Source of the DNA: Nitrospira_D sp035465795
GTDB taxonomy: Bacteria > Nitrospirota > Nitrospiria > Nitrospirales > Nitrospiraceae
DNA length: 64,000 nucleotides
Direction: 5' to 3'
Assembly: GCF_049546785.1 (NCBI RefSeq)
Contig: NZ_JBMWAN010000002.1
Coordinates: forward strand, 682,001-746,000
The notes under the pieces are model-generated. The model was not told the DNA's origin. It did no database searches and was given only the letters and a program-made list of their open reading frames with translations. The translations under genes were made by a program, and so were the position numbers. Positions 34,372 to 42,394 of the stretch are shown one piece after another. Within the stretch, counting starts at the first letter, position 1. Each line of letters begins with the position of its first letter.

Positions 34372-34884
34372 GTGGAAGAGTTAACAGACATACTTGTAGG
34401 GCTGGAGCAGAGAATTCATGCCTACAAGAATCGATTTCAGGAACTAGAGAAAAAGAAGCGTCGTCTGGATGACGAAATTGCGACGATCAAGAAGTATCTT
34501 GAGCTTGCAGAAACTCTCTACCGCGTCGAGGCCGACAAAGCCAAGCTTGCCAGCCTTTCCAGCCAAATCATCACCGACGACAACAAAGGTGTTCGTGCGT
34601 TGCCTGTGATGGACGTGACGGATCAGTCGCGGGAAATTCTGTTGGGCCGAAGCAAGTATGTGGGAAAGAGCGTCCCGGAAGCGGCGTACGAAATTCTTCG
34701 CGAATCGAACCGAGCCATGCATGCGAAGGAGTTGGTTCAGCGCTTAGTCGAAGGCGGGCTTCAGATCAAGGGGAAGACGCCGTTGACGTCGGTGGCCACG
34801 TCGCTCAAGCGGGACAAGCGCTTCAGGAAAGTGGGCCCCAATACGTTTGAAGCTTTGGAAGATGTGTTGATACAAGCAGTGTAG
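34372..34884 (+). CDS. HARE-HTH winged-helix protein with N-terminal coiled coil
   Basis: 170 residues. Residues 1-70 are a coiled coil (LEQRIHAYKNRFQELEKKKRRLDDEIATIKKYLELAETL). Residues about 100-165 are a HARE-HTH domain: KSVPEAAYEILRESNRAMHAKELVQRLVEGGLQIKGKTPLTSVATSLKRDKRFRKVGPNTFEAL. The domain occurs in RNA polymerase delta subunit, restriction proteins and ASXL chromatin factors. It starts at GTG with AAGAGG 5 nt before. A coiled-coil DNA-binding architecture suggests a dimeric chromatin or transcription factor. A histone-like peptide gene follows 46 bp on. Confidence 0.82.
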   Translation: MEELTDILVGLEQRIHAYKNRFQELEKKKRRLDDEIATIKKYLELAETLYRVEADKAKLASLSSQIITDDNKGVRALPVMDVTDQSREILLGRSKYVGKSVPEAAYEILRESNRAMHAKELVQRLVEGGLQIKGKTPLTSVATSLKRDKRFRKVGPNTFEALEDVLIQAV

Positions 34885-34930
34885 CAGTCAATCTAGGACC
34901 ATCTCTTAACTAGGAAGGGGGGTGAGACTC

Positions 34931-34987
34931 TTGGCAACGAAGAAAGCAGCAAAGAAGCCGGCGAAGAAGGCCGCAAAGAAGAAGTAA
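34931..34987 (+). CDS. Histone-H1-like Lys/Ala-rich mini-protein
   Basis: TTG 34931 with GGAAGGGG 8-10 nt upstream gives MATKKAAKKPAKKAAKKK (18 residues); GTG 34922 in frame would add three residues. It is almost entirely Ala-Lys with a single Pro, like the tails of bacterial H1-like proteins. A textbook intrinsic terminator starts 15 bp after TAA, which supports a real transcript end here. It is likely cotranscribed with the HARE-HTH gene. A DNA- or RNA-binding role is inferred from charge alone. Confidence 0.6.
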   Translation: MATKKAAKKPAKKAAKKK

Positions 34988-35002
34988 CCCGCCTCGCATT
35001 AC

Positions 35003-35041
35003 ACGCCGAGGGTGAGGCCACTCACTCTCGGCGTTAATTTT
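35003..35041 (+). terminator. Intrinsic terminator of the HARE-HTH / mini-protein unit
   Basis: ACGCCGAGGGTGAG (35003-35016), loop GCCA, CTCACTCTCGGCGT (35021-35034): a 14-bp stem with one G-U, followed by TAATTTTCTC. It is the clearest + strand terminator in this part of the window. Confidence 0.85.
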
Positions 35042-35123
35042 CTCATCACCCCCGCGACAGAAACAGCGATCCCCTGCCAAGAGAACGCGCATCGTCCGTT
35101 AAAGAGGATGGGCGGAAAACGTA

Positions 35124-36053
35124 CTAGGAAGCTTGAAGAGCGACTGCCGGCAGGTGACGGCTCAGGGGTAGCACTGGACGGGACTCTGACTGAGCCGGTT
35201 CCGTGTTGAGGAGCACCCATTTTTCCGGTTGAGCGAGGATCTGCTTCACCAGACGGTTGTGAAGGGCATGACCGGATCGTTCAGCGCTCAGGTGGCCGAT
35301 AAAAGGCATGCCGAGGAGCGAGAAATCGCCAATGAGATCGAGGATCTTGTGGCGGACAAACTCGTTGGGAAATCTCAGCCCTGATTCGTTGACGACGCCG
35401 TCTTCAGATAGCACAACGGTGTTTTCCAGGGTTCCGCCTTGGCCAAGGCCCCGGGCCCAGAGAGCTTGCACTTCATGGAGAAATCCAAATGTGCGCGCCT
35501 GGGCAATGTGCTGCTCGAAGTTGTCGGGAGAGCATTCGTGCATATAGGTCTGCGTCTTGATCGAAGGGTGATCGTAGTGGATCGTATAGGTAATGCGAGG
35601 GGTTGCAGATGGTTCGATGCGAACCCACTTGGAGCCCTCGGATACCTCAATGGGAGCCATAATCTTCAGATAGGGCTGCCGACGATTCTGTGAGATGCGG
35701 CCCACCGATTGGATGAGTCGGACGAACGGGGCGGCGCTTCCGTCCATGACGGGGACTTCCCCGGCGGTCACATCAATATAGACATTATCGATTTCAAGTC
35801 CTGCAAGGGCTGAAAGGACATGCTCGATCGTTTTGACCTGAAACCCGTTGCCATGAATGGCCGTGCAGAGTTCAGTGGGGACCAAATTTTCAATAGATGC
35901 CGCAAGCGAACCGTTGGCTTTTCCAGTACGATTCACGAAGACCACCCCGGTGTTCGGGGGGGCGGGACGAAGCGTCATGGTCGCAGGCTGGCCTGAGTGA
36001 AGCCCGACGCCTGTGCAGGTAACCGGTGCGGCAAGAGTCTGTTGGTTTCTCAC
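35124..36053 (-). CDS. lpxC: UDP-3-O-acyl-N-acetylglucosamine deacetylase
   Basis: 309 residues, normal length. TGVGLHSGQPATMTLRPAPPNTGVVFVN opens it; the Zn ligand H78 is in KTIEHVLSALAGLEIDNVYIDVTAGEVPVMDGSA. The second metal site is in VRHKILDLIGDFSLLGMPFIGHL, and the catalytic His follows in SGHALHNRLV. LpxC catalyses the committed step of lipid A synthesis in the cytoplasm. The GTG start has GGAGGA 4 nt upstream. It is a single-gene unit preceded by an AT-rich leader. Confidence 0.97.
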   Translation of the reverse strand: MRNQQTLAAPVTCTGVGLHSGQPATMTLRPAPPNTGVVFVNRTGKANGSLAASIENLVPTELCTAIHGNGFQVKTIEHVLSALAGLEIDNVYIDVTAGEVPVMDGSAAPFVRLIQSVGRISQNRRQPYLKIMAPIEVSEGSKWVRIEPSATPRITYTIHYDHPSIKTQTYMHECSPDNFEQHIAQARTFGFLHEVQALWARGLGQGGTLENTVVLSEDGVVNESGLRFPNEFVRHKILDLIGDFSLLGMPFIGHLSAERSGHALHNRLVKQILAQPEKWVLLNTEPAQSESRPVLPLSRHLPAVALQAS

Positions 36054-36172
36054 GTTTCCTCCAATGGCTAACGACAGACACCGCCAACATACAGCAATAT
36101 GCGTGCCGACGCATAAGTTTAGTAAGCATTTGAAAGTTATGCTAAAAGTGACAATGTGATAAATGCAGCGCT

Positions 36173-36191
36173 GTTGTAAAAAAAATACAAC
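36173..36191 (-). terminator. Hairpin with A/T-rich loop after the response-regulator gene
   Basis: GTTGTA (36173-36178) and TACAAC (36186-36191) are perfect arms around A7. It is 59 bp past the stop of the two-component operon. On the minus strand T7 lies in the loop rather than after the stem, so it is not a canonical terminator. Confidence 0.3.
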
Positions 36192-36249
36192 TGTGCGTTT
36201 TCATTGAGCGCCGTGTTCGGGTAGGAAGAATCTATGTGAAAGGATGCGG

Positions 36250-36921
36250 TTAGGGGCGAGGATCCAATTCAATAAGGCCTTTCCGAATAGCCAAGATTGC
36301 CGCTTGCGTCCGGTCATACACTTGCAGCTTATGGAAAATATTCCGCACATGGTTTTTGACGGTCTTTTCGCTCAGGTCGAGGCTGTTGGCGATTTCCTTG
36401 TTGGTTTTGCCGTCGGCGACTAGGCGAAGCACGGTGATTTCTCGCTCAGTCAAATCGTGTTCGACCCACGCCGGTTTCTTGCCCTTTTTCTGGGCCATGA
36501 GAGAAAACTCTGCCAGGATCTTGCTGGCCACTGATGGATGGATGAGCGACTCGCCGCGGTAGATGGCGCGAATCGCCGCCACGATTTGCGATGACTCGGA
36601 GTCTTTCAACAGATACCCGGTGGCTCCGGCGCGGACAAGATCGAAAATGTATTGCTGTTCCTCGTACATCGTCAGTGCGACGATGCCGATGTGGGGGAAC
36701 TCGCGCTTGATTTGCCTCGTGGCCTCGACGCCCCCCATGCGTGGCATGCTGACGTCCATCAAAATCACGTCGGGCTCCAGGGCCCGCGCCTTTTCGACCG
36801 CTTCTATCCCGTCCTGAGCCTCGCCCACGATCTGGAGATCTTCTTTCGTCTTGAGAATGGCGGCCAATCCTTCGCGCACGACCCGATGATCGTCGGCGAT
36901 CAAGACTTTAATCTTTTCCAT
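36250..36921 (-). CDS. NarL/FixJ-type response regulator (receiver + LuxR HTH)
   Basis: 223 residues. The receiver has DDHRVVREGL, phospho-acceptor D56 in ILMDVSMPRMGG, ALTMYEEQQY (Thr) and LLKDSESSQ (Lys). The LuxR-type HTH is LTEREITVLRLVADGKTNKEIANSLDLSEKTVKNHVRNIFHKL. AAGGAGG precedes the ATG, which overlaps the kinase gene by 14 bp. The pair is therefore cotranscribed. Targets unknown. Confidence 0.95.
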   Translation of the reverse strand: MEKIKVLIADDHRVVREGLAAILKTKEDLQIVGEAQDGIEAVEKARALEPDVILMDVSMPRMGGVEATRQIKREFPHIGIVALTMYEEQQYIFDLVRAGATGYLLKDSESSQIVAAIRAIYRGESLIHPSVASKILAEFSLMAQKKGKKPAWVEHDLTEREITVLRLVADGKTNKEIANSLDLSEKTVKNHVRNIFHKLQVYDRTQAAILAIRKGLIELDPRP

Positions 36922-38017
36922 GGTCGACAGCCTCCTTATTCACGAGGGGTACTTCAACGATGATGGTGGTGCCTCGCCCTTTTTTCGACTGGATGTGACC
37001 CTCTCCTCCGACGAGCCGGGCCCGCTCGATGATCCCGCGAATGCCGAAGTGATCCCATTTGTCGGGATCGCGAAGGACGGCGTCCATGTCGAAGCCGATC
37101 CCATTGTCTGAAATCGTGACCCGCAACATTTCGAGATCGATTTCCAGCTGAATGGAGACGCGGTCGGCCTTGGCGTGTTTCTGGACGTTGCTCAATGCTT
37201 CCTGGATGATCCGGAACAGGAAAATCTTGGTGCGGGGGAACAGGATCTGCTCATCCCCCGTGACGGAAAACCGCGCTTGAATATGGGACTGTGTTTCGTA
37301 GGATCTGAGGTAGTTGGTGAGCGCGGGAATCAGCTCCATCTTATCGTAGTGGAGCGGCCGCAGATTAAAGATGACCTGCCGGGCTTCTTGAATGGCGAGT
37401 TTCAGCTGCGCCTTGCTCTCCTTGATCGTCGCCAGGCTGGCGGCCGGGTCCTTCCGAACGAGCTGCTGACAGAGGTCGAGCTTGAAATTCACGCCGGCGA
37501 GGCTCTGCACCAGTCCGTCATGGATCTCGCAGGCGATTCTGGTCCGTTCCTCGGTGACCGCCGCTCCGGTTTCCTTCACATAGAGCCGGTAGAGAGACTG
37601 GTACTTATTGAGGGTCTTTTCAATCTCCGCCGTCGCCCGGATGCGCGCCTCAATCAGTTCCCACATGAATTTGGCGCTGGCGCCGCCGATAATGGTGACA
37701 CCCATGCGGTGAAAATCCTGCAAGAACTGCCATACATCGGCATCCCCCGACACGTCGATGACGAGGTCGACCTGCTCCATTGCCAGGAGCTTCCGATAGT
37801 CGCGCGTGACGGGAATGCGGAGGCGCTTGGCGAGGGTGATGCCGGGAGCTTTCGTGTTGACCTCTGCGACGCCCACGATCTGCACCAGGGGGTCGTTGGC
37901 AAAGATCTCCATGAGCGCGGTTCCGCCGCGTCCGGCTCCGATGATGGCCACGGTGGTGGCGCCGACCTTGGGCGGTTTGTTTCGGGCTCGAGGGGAAGGT
38001 AATTTGGTGCTCGCCAT
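36908..38017 (-). CDS. NarX-type histidine kinase with an N-terminal Rossmann (NAD-binding-like) domain
   Basis: 369 residues, no transmembrane helix. Residues 20-125 form a dinucleotide-binding fold: TTVAIIGAGRGGTALMEIFANDPLVQIVGVAEVN (G-A-G-R-G-G at 27-32), then VDLVIDVSGDADVWQFLQ. A helical linker leads to the HisKA_3 phospho-acceptor H166 in RIACEIHDGLVQSLAG. The HATPase domain follows (FRIIQEALSNVQKHAKAD, then ISDNGIGFD and GIRGIIERARLVGG). The input domain looks like a DapB/Gfo-type oxidoreductase N-terminus, so NAD(P)H or redox state could be sensed in the cytoplasm. Confidence 0.9.
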   Translation of the reverse strand: MASTKLPSPRARNKPPKVGATTVAIIGAGRGGTALMEIFANDPLVQIVGVAEVNTKAPGITLAKRLRIPVTRDYRKLLAMEQVDLVIDVSGDADVWQFLQDFHRMGVTIIGGASAKFMWELIEARIRATAEIEKTLNKYQSLYRLYVKETGAAVTEERTRIACEIHDGLVQSLAGVNFKLDLCQQLVRKDPAASLATIKESKAQLKLAIQEARQVIFNLRPLHYDKMELIPALTNYLRSYETQSHIQARFSVTGDEQILFPRTKIFLFRIIQEALSNVQKHAKADRVSIQLEIDLEMLRVTISDNGIGFDMDAVLRDPDKWDHFGIRGIIERARLVGGEGHIQSKKGRGTTIIVEVPLVNKEAVDHGKD

Positions 38018-38131
38018 GAATGTCTGACCCGTGTTCAGATGACCGCGCGTGACCGATGGAGACGCTCCTGGACCGGAGGAGAGAAAGGACGCAGGGCAAG
38101 AGCGGGGCAGCGGGCCAAGGGGTTTTCTGGG

Positions 38132-38596
38132 TTACCGCTCCCGGCGTTGCTGGGCCAGAGATTTCAGCTCGTCCATGAACTGGTCGATATCCTTGAACTC
38201 CCGGTACACGGAGGCAAACCGGACATACGCGACCTGGTCCAGTTGATGGAGCTCTTTCATCACTTCTTCGCCGACGATCCGACTCTCGATTTCGCTTTCG
38301 CCCATCTCTTGAATGCGTTTCTCGATCCGATCCGTGACCGCTTCAATGGTGGCGGTGCTGATCGGCCGTTTCTCGCAGGCCTTCTTCAGACCCGAGAGAA
38401 TTTTGGTCCGGTCGAACGACTCGCGCCGCCCATCCTTCTTCACGACCACGGGAAGAATTTCCTCCACGCGTTCGTACGTCGTATAGCGTCGCTTACAGCC
38501 GAGACACTCGCGGCGACGGCGGATGACCTCGCCTTCTTTCGCCATGCGCGAGTCCACCACCTTATCCTCGAGTTCGTCACAGAACGGACATTTCAC
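38132..38596 (-). CDS. nrdR: Transcriptional repressor NrdR
   Basis: 154 residues. The zinc ribbon CPFCDELEDKVVDSRMAKEGEVIRRRRECLGCKRRYTTYE and the ATP-cone (VVKKDGRRESFDRTKILSGLKKACEKRPI) are both complete. NrdR represses ribonucleotide reductase genes in response to ATP/dATP. The GTG start reads V/M-K-C-P-F-C. The glyA gene upstream on the same strand is a common nrdR neighbour. Confidence 0.97.
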   Translation of the reverse strand: MKCPFCDELEDKVVDSRMAKEGEVIRRRRECLGCKRRYTTYERVEEILPVVVKKDGRRESFDRTKILSGLKKACEKRPISTATIEAVTDRIEKRIQEMGESEIESRIVGEEVMKELHQLDQVAYVRFASVYREFKDIDQFMDELKSLAQQRRER

Positions 38597-38626
38597 AGGT
38601 GGCGACCCTGCCCTAACAAATGTGGG

Positions 38627-39889
38627 CTAGTAGGAGTGGAAGATAGGGAAGCGGCCGCAGAGTGCCTTGGCTTGCGCACGGACCTCTTCCAGCACGGCTG
38701 CGTTCTGCCGGTTCTGCAACACGCGATCGATCAGCTCCACGATTTCCTTCATCTCGGCTTCGCCCATCCCGCGAGTCGAGACGATGGGAGTGCCGAGCCT
38801 GATGCCGCTGGCCACGGCCGGGGGCTTTTCATCATAGGGGACGGCATTTTTATTGACGATGATGCCCGCAGCGTCCAACGCCGCATCGGCCTCTTTCCCG
38901 GTAATGCCCTTGTTGGTGAGGTTGACCAGGAAGAGATGGGTGTCGGTGCCTCCGGAGACGATCTTGTACCCGCGGTCGAGCAGGCCCTGGGCGAGCACGC
39001 GGGCATTCGCGATCACCTGTTGCTGGTATTTTTTGAAGGACGGCGACAAGGCCTCCTTGAGCGCCACGGCTTTGGCCGCGATGACGTGCATCAAGGGTCC
39101 GCCCTGAAGGCCCGGGAAAATGATCTTATCGACGGCCTTGGCATGCTCGGCTTTGCACATCACGATGCCGGCGCGGGGACCGCGGAGGGTCTTGTGCGTG
39201 GTTGTCGTGACGAAATCAGCAAAGGGGACCGGGCTGGGATGGAGTCCCGCTGCGATCAGGCCGGCGATATGCGCGATATCCACCATGAGATAGGCGCCGA
39301 CGGACTTGGCGATCTGTTGAAAGCGGGGAAAGTCGAGCACGCGCGCGTAGGCGCTGGCTCCGACGACGAGCATCCGGGGGCGGCATTCCTCCGCGATTTT
39401 CTGCACCGCATCATAGTCGATCGTCTCGGTCTGGCGGTCCACTCCGTAGGAGAAGGCCTTGAAGATCATGCCCGAGAAACTGACCTTGCTGCCGTGTGTC
39501 AGGTGGCCGCCTTGGGCGAGGTCCATTCCGAGAATGGTGTCGCCCGGCTTGAGAACGGACAGGTAGGCTGCCATGTTCGCGGATGAGCCGGAGTGCGGCT
39601 GAACATTGACGTGGTCCGCACCGAAGAGTTCTTTGGCCCGTTGGATGGCAAGATTTTCGACCGTGTCGACGTGCTGGCATCCGCCGTAGTAGCGTTTGCC
39701 GGGGTACCCCTCCGCATACTTGTTCGTCATGATGCTGCCCTGGGCAGCCAAGACGGCGGGGCTGGCAAAGTTCTCCGACGCGATCAGCAGTAACTTGTCG
39801 TGCTGGCGTGTCTCCTCTGCTTCAATGGCAGCATAGACATCCGGATCCGTCGCCTTGAGCGCATCCAACGACCCTATCGCGTCCCGCAT
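38627..39889 (-). CDS. glyA: Serine hydroxymethyltransferase
   Basis: 420 residues. It shows the PLP-enzyme blocks ASENFASPAVLAAQGSIMTNKYAEGYPGKRYYGGC and VTTTTHKTLRGPRAG with the Schiff-base Lys. The C-terminus RLGTPIVSTRGMGEAEMKEIVELI is also typical. The enzyme interconverts serine and glycine while charging tetrahydrofolate. Together with nrdR (30 bp downstream) and rplI (24 bp upstream) it forms a minus-strand unit with normal folate/DNA-precursor logic. Confidence 0.97.
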   Translation of the reverse strand: MRDAIGSLDALKATDPDVYAAIEAEETRQHDKLLLIASENFASPAVLAAQGSIMTNKYAEGYPGKRYYGGCQHVDTVENLAIQRAKELFGADHVNVQPHSGSSANMAAYLSVLKPGDTILGMDLAQGGHLTHGSKVSFSGMIFKAFSYGVDRQTETIDYDAVQKIAEECRPRMLVVGASAYARVLDFPRFQQIAKSVGAYLMVDIAHIAGLIAAGLHPSPVPFADFVTTTTHKTLRGPRAGIVMCKAEHAKAVDKIIFPGLQGGPLMHVIAAKAVALKEALSPSFKKYQQQVIANARVLAQGLLDRGYKIVSGGTDTHLFLVNLTNKGITGKEADAALDAAGIIVNKNAVPYDEKPPAVASGIRLGTPIVSTRGMGEAEMKEIVELIDRVLQNRQNAAVLEEVRAQAKALCGRFPIFHSY

Positions 39890-39913
39890 CGATCCTCCAA
39901 GCGTCTGTATGTC

Positions 39914-40381
39914 TTAAGCGGAAGGAGCTTCCGGTTCCTGCTTCTTCACCACCCGCACCGTGACGGTTGCGGTGACCTCGCGCGGCATCTTGATCGGCAC
40001 GGTCACGGTGCCCAGTTCCTTGATCGGCTGGGCGAGCTGCACTTTGCGACGATCCACGGTGAAGCCCTGAGCGGCCAATCCGTCCACAATGTCCTTGTTC
40101 GTCACGGAGCCGAACATCTTGTCGTCTTTGCCGACTTGCGCTTCGATCGTCAAGGTGACGGCCGACAGGCTCTTCGCGTGGGTCTCGATTTCGAGCTTTT
40201 CCTTCTTCGCCTTTTCTGCCGCGACGCGCTTCACATGTTCAAAGGCCTTGATGCTGCGGCTATTCGCCTCCACGGCTTTGCGGCGCGGGAGGAGGAAGTT
40301 CCTGGCAAACCCGTTGGACACATCGATCAAATCGCCCAGGTGTCCGACCCCTTCGAGCGTCTCTTGTAGAATGACTTTCAT
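39914..40381 (-). CDS. rplI: 50S ribosomal protein L9
   Basis: 155 residues. MKVILQETLEGVGHLGDLIDVSNGFARNFLLPRRKAVEAN is the standard L9 N-domain. The C-domain follows after the long helix, with FGSVTNKDIVDGLAAQGFTVDRRKVQLAQPIKELG. ATG 40381 has AAGGAG 8 nt upstream; a longer frame adds a non-homologous tail. rpsF/rpsR, the usual neighbours, are not here. Confidence 0.97.
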   Translation of the reverse strand: MKVILQETLEGVGHLGDLIDVSNGFARNFLLPRRKAVEANSRSIKAFEHVKRVAAEKAKKEKLEIETHAKSLSAVTLTIEAQVGKDDKMFGSVTNKDIVDGLAAQGFTVDRRKVQLAQPIKELGTVTVPIKMPREVTATVTVRVVKKQEPEAPSA

Positions 40382-40536
40382 ACCCCTAACTCCTTCTGTT
40401 GGAAAGGGAAAGAGGATACTGGGCCGGCGGCAAAAAGTCAATTATCAAAGTCTCCATCCTGGGCACTCTCCGGCTGGACACCGGCTCTCATGGCCCTTTA
40501 TCATGAGTCGATCTCATCGATTATTTGAGAGGTTCG

Positions 40537-41994
40537 ATGTCACTGACGGCGAGAGATTACCTTGAAACCTGTGCCGTGCGATTAGAGGCCGAGGGCCAAC
40601 AGCTCACACAGGCCGGCCTCGACGCACCGGTGATGGTGACGCAGGGTCGATTGGTGCAATCAATCGGCGGGCTTCATCTGTACGAGTTCACCCTCCCTTC
40701 CGGCCGCTCATTGGCCATCGATCTTCCGGTTTCGATTATTCCCGGCGAAGAGATTGAAGCCACCGAAGGGGTGGTCATTAGCTGCCACGATGGTATCGCA
40801 CGGGTGCAGGCTGTGGACGCCATCGGTTCATCGGTGCCGTCAGCGACTTTGATTCCCGACCGGGCGGGACATCTGCAGACGGTTGCGAAGCGGTTGCTGG
40901 AGATGATGACCAAGGCTGACGCCTACAATCTCGGTCCGGCAGAGCGGTTGGTCCCGCTGCTTCGGTCGGCGGGGGATCCCGAGCAGGTTCATCAAGGGTC
41001 TTCCGCCATTCTCGGCACCATCTGGCTGGAGGATCGGGTGGTGCGCCGGCAGAAGCTGGCCAGTCTGGTTCTGGAGCTGATTCGGGCCAATAAGCGCATT
41101 CTGCTGATCAGTCCGGACCATCACGCCTGCGATGAAATGGCCGGCATCGTCGCGCGTGCCATGAAGGCCAGCGGCCTGACCTACAAGACATGGATCAGCC
41201 GGTATGAAATGACCATGGTGTCCCAGGTGGCCGGGCTCTCGATTCAGGAGCTGGGCTTCGAGGCGCAAATGCATCAGTTTTATGCGAAGTCCAGGGCGGA
41301 GAAGGCGTCGCTGCGGCGCAAGTATGACCGGTTTCGTGAGCTGACCCCCTTGCTGGCCTACAAAGGCCAAAAGCAGAAGGATCTCGATGAGGTGCGCCTG
41401 CTGGAATGGCGCCTCTTGACCCAACTGAGCGAGTTGCAGGCCAAAATCAAGGATGTGACCGCGATTCTCACGGAGTATGAGAATCTCCCCCTCTTGCGGC
41501 GACTGGGCATGCAGGCCGTGGGCAAGAATGTGGAATCGCTCCAGCAGTACCGGGTGTTGTATGAAAAACAGATTGGTGAATTGACCAAAGAGCTCGATAT
41601 TGCGAAAGCGCGCATTGAGGAACTCGTTCCGGAAGCCGCCGTGCCGAAAGATCTGCGGCCGGAATTCGAGGAGCTCAAAGAGGACATCAAGAAATTAGGC
41701 GGCACGAAGAAGATTCGCGAACTGTTAGCGGCTGAAGAAGATACCAACCGGCAGGCCTTCATCCAGAATCGCCGCCTTGTGGTGGCGACGCCGGCTCGCG
41801 TGGCGAGCGATCCGCTGTTCAGCCGCGTCCGATTCGACGTGCTCATTGCGGAAGAAGCGCCGTGGATCGAGACGGCGTTCCTGTTTGCGGCCTCCGGGCT
41901 GGTCCGGGAGCGGATCGTGTTAAGCGGGGACATTCGTGATGTCGCGTCTGCGGGGTGTTGGACGATCCCTGAGGATCAGCCCGCCTCGACGTAG
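40537..41994 (+). CDS. SF1-helicase-like protein lacking Walker A, with long coiled coil
   Basis: 485 residues. The N-terminal part is beta-rich (VMVTQGRLVQSIGGLHLYEFTLPSGRSLAIDLP). The region where Upf1/IGHMBP2-type helicases have Walker A instead reads LGTIWLEDRVVRRQKLASLVLEL, followed by the motif Ia-like RILLISPDHHACDEM. A central coiled coil runs from about residue 245 to 400 (EIRxLxELxxKIK-like heptads). Then come VVATPARV, the motif II-like DVLIAEEAP and the motif III-like IVLSGD. No C-terminal RecA domain is present. It is a degenerate, probably non-hydrolysing relative. GAGAGG precedes ATG 40537. Confidence 0.72.
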   Translation: MSLTARDYLETCAVRLEAEGQQLTQAGLDAPVMVTQGRLVQSIGGLHLYEFTLPSGRSLAIDLPVSIIPGEEIEATEGVVISCHDGIARVQAVDAIGSSVPSATLIPDRAGHLQTVAKRLLEMMTKADAYNLGPAERLVPLLRSAGDPEQVHQGSSAILGTIWLEDRVVRRQKLASLVLELIRANKRILLISPDHHACDEMAGIVARAMKASGLTYKTWISRYEMTMVSQVAGLSIQELGFEAQMHQFYAKSRAEKASLRRKYDRFRELTPLLAYKGQKQKDLDEVRLLEWRLLTQLSELQAKIKDVTAILTEYENLPLLRRLGMQAVGKNVESLQQYRVLYEKQIGELTKELDIAKARIEELVPEAAVPKDLRPEFEELKEDIKKLGGTKKIRELLAAEEDTNRQAFIQNRRLVVATPARVASDPLFSRVRFDVLIAEEAPWIETAFLFAASGLVRERIVLSGDIRDVASAGCWTIPEDQPAST

Positions 41995-42012
41995 AAAATC
42001 CCATTCAATTGC

Positions 42013-42042
42013 TTGACGCCGGTAGCGATAATTCAGGATAAT
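42013..42042 (+). promoter_or_regulatory. Sigma-70 promoter of tRNA-Leu
   Basis: TTGACG (42013-42018), 18-nt spacer, GATAAT (42037-42042). The expected +1 is about 10 nt before the tRNA 5-prime end. Confidence 0.6.
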
Positions 42043-42059
42043 CCCCTTCCGACCCGAAT

Positions 42060-42146
42060 GCCGAAGTGGCGAAACTGGCAGACGCACTAGATTCAGGGTC
42101 TAGCGCCCGCAAGGGTGTGCGGGTTCAAATCCCGCCTTCGGCACCA
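42060..42146 (+). tRNA. tRNA-Leu, anticodon CAG
   Basis: Acceptor GCCGAAG (42060-42066) pairs with CTTCGGC, then A and an encoded CCA. The anticodon arm is CTAGA-TTCAGGG-TCTAG, giving CAG. A long variable arm (class II) and the T-arm GCGGG-TTCAAAT-CCCGC are present. 87 nt including CCA. Confidence 0.97.
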
Positions 42147-42394
42147 TACCTCCCTCGCGCATCCCACTCTCTCTTCGTTGATGTCTCGTCACGACCATCG
42201 GTTCATGACGTCATTCGATAGTTGCCTGCAGAGGTAAGGATTCGTTTGTAATCTGCCTGCTTCCTGTTTCGGGGCAAGAGACTGGCTTCCGGCGCTATCT
42301 CTTCAATCAGGAGCATGCTGCGAGCCGCGGCATGACTGGTTCGAGGAGCGCTTGTTCTGATGCGAGGGGCTGCTCAGCGAAGGGAGCCGTGATG

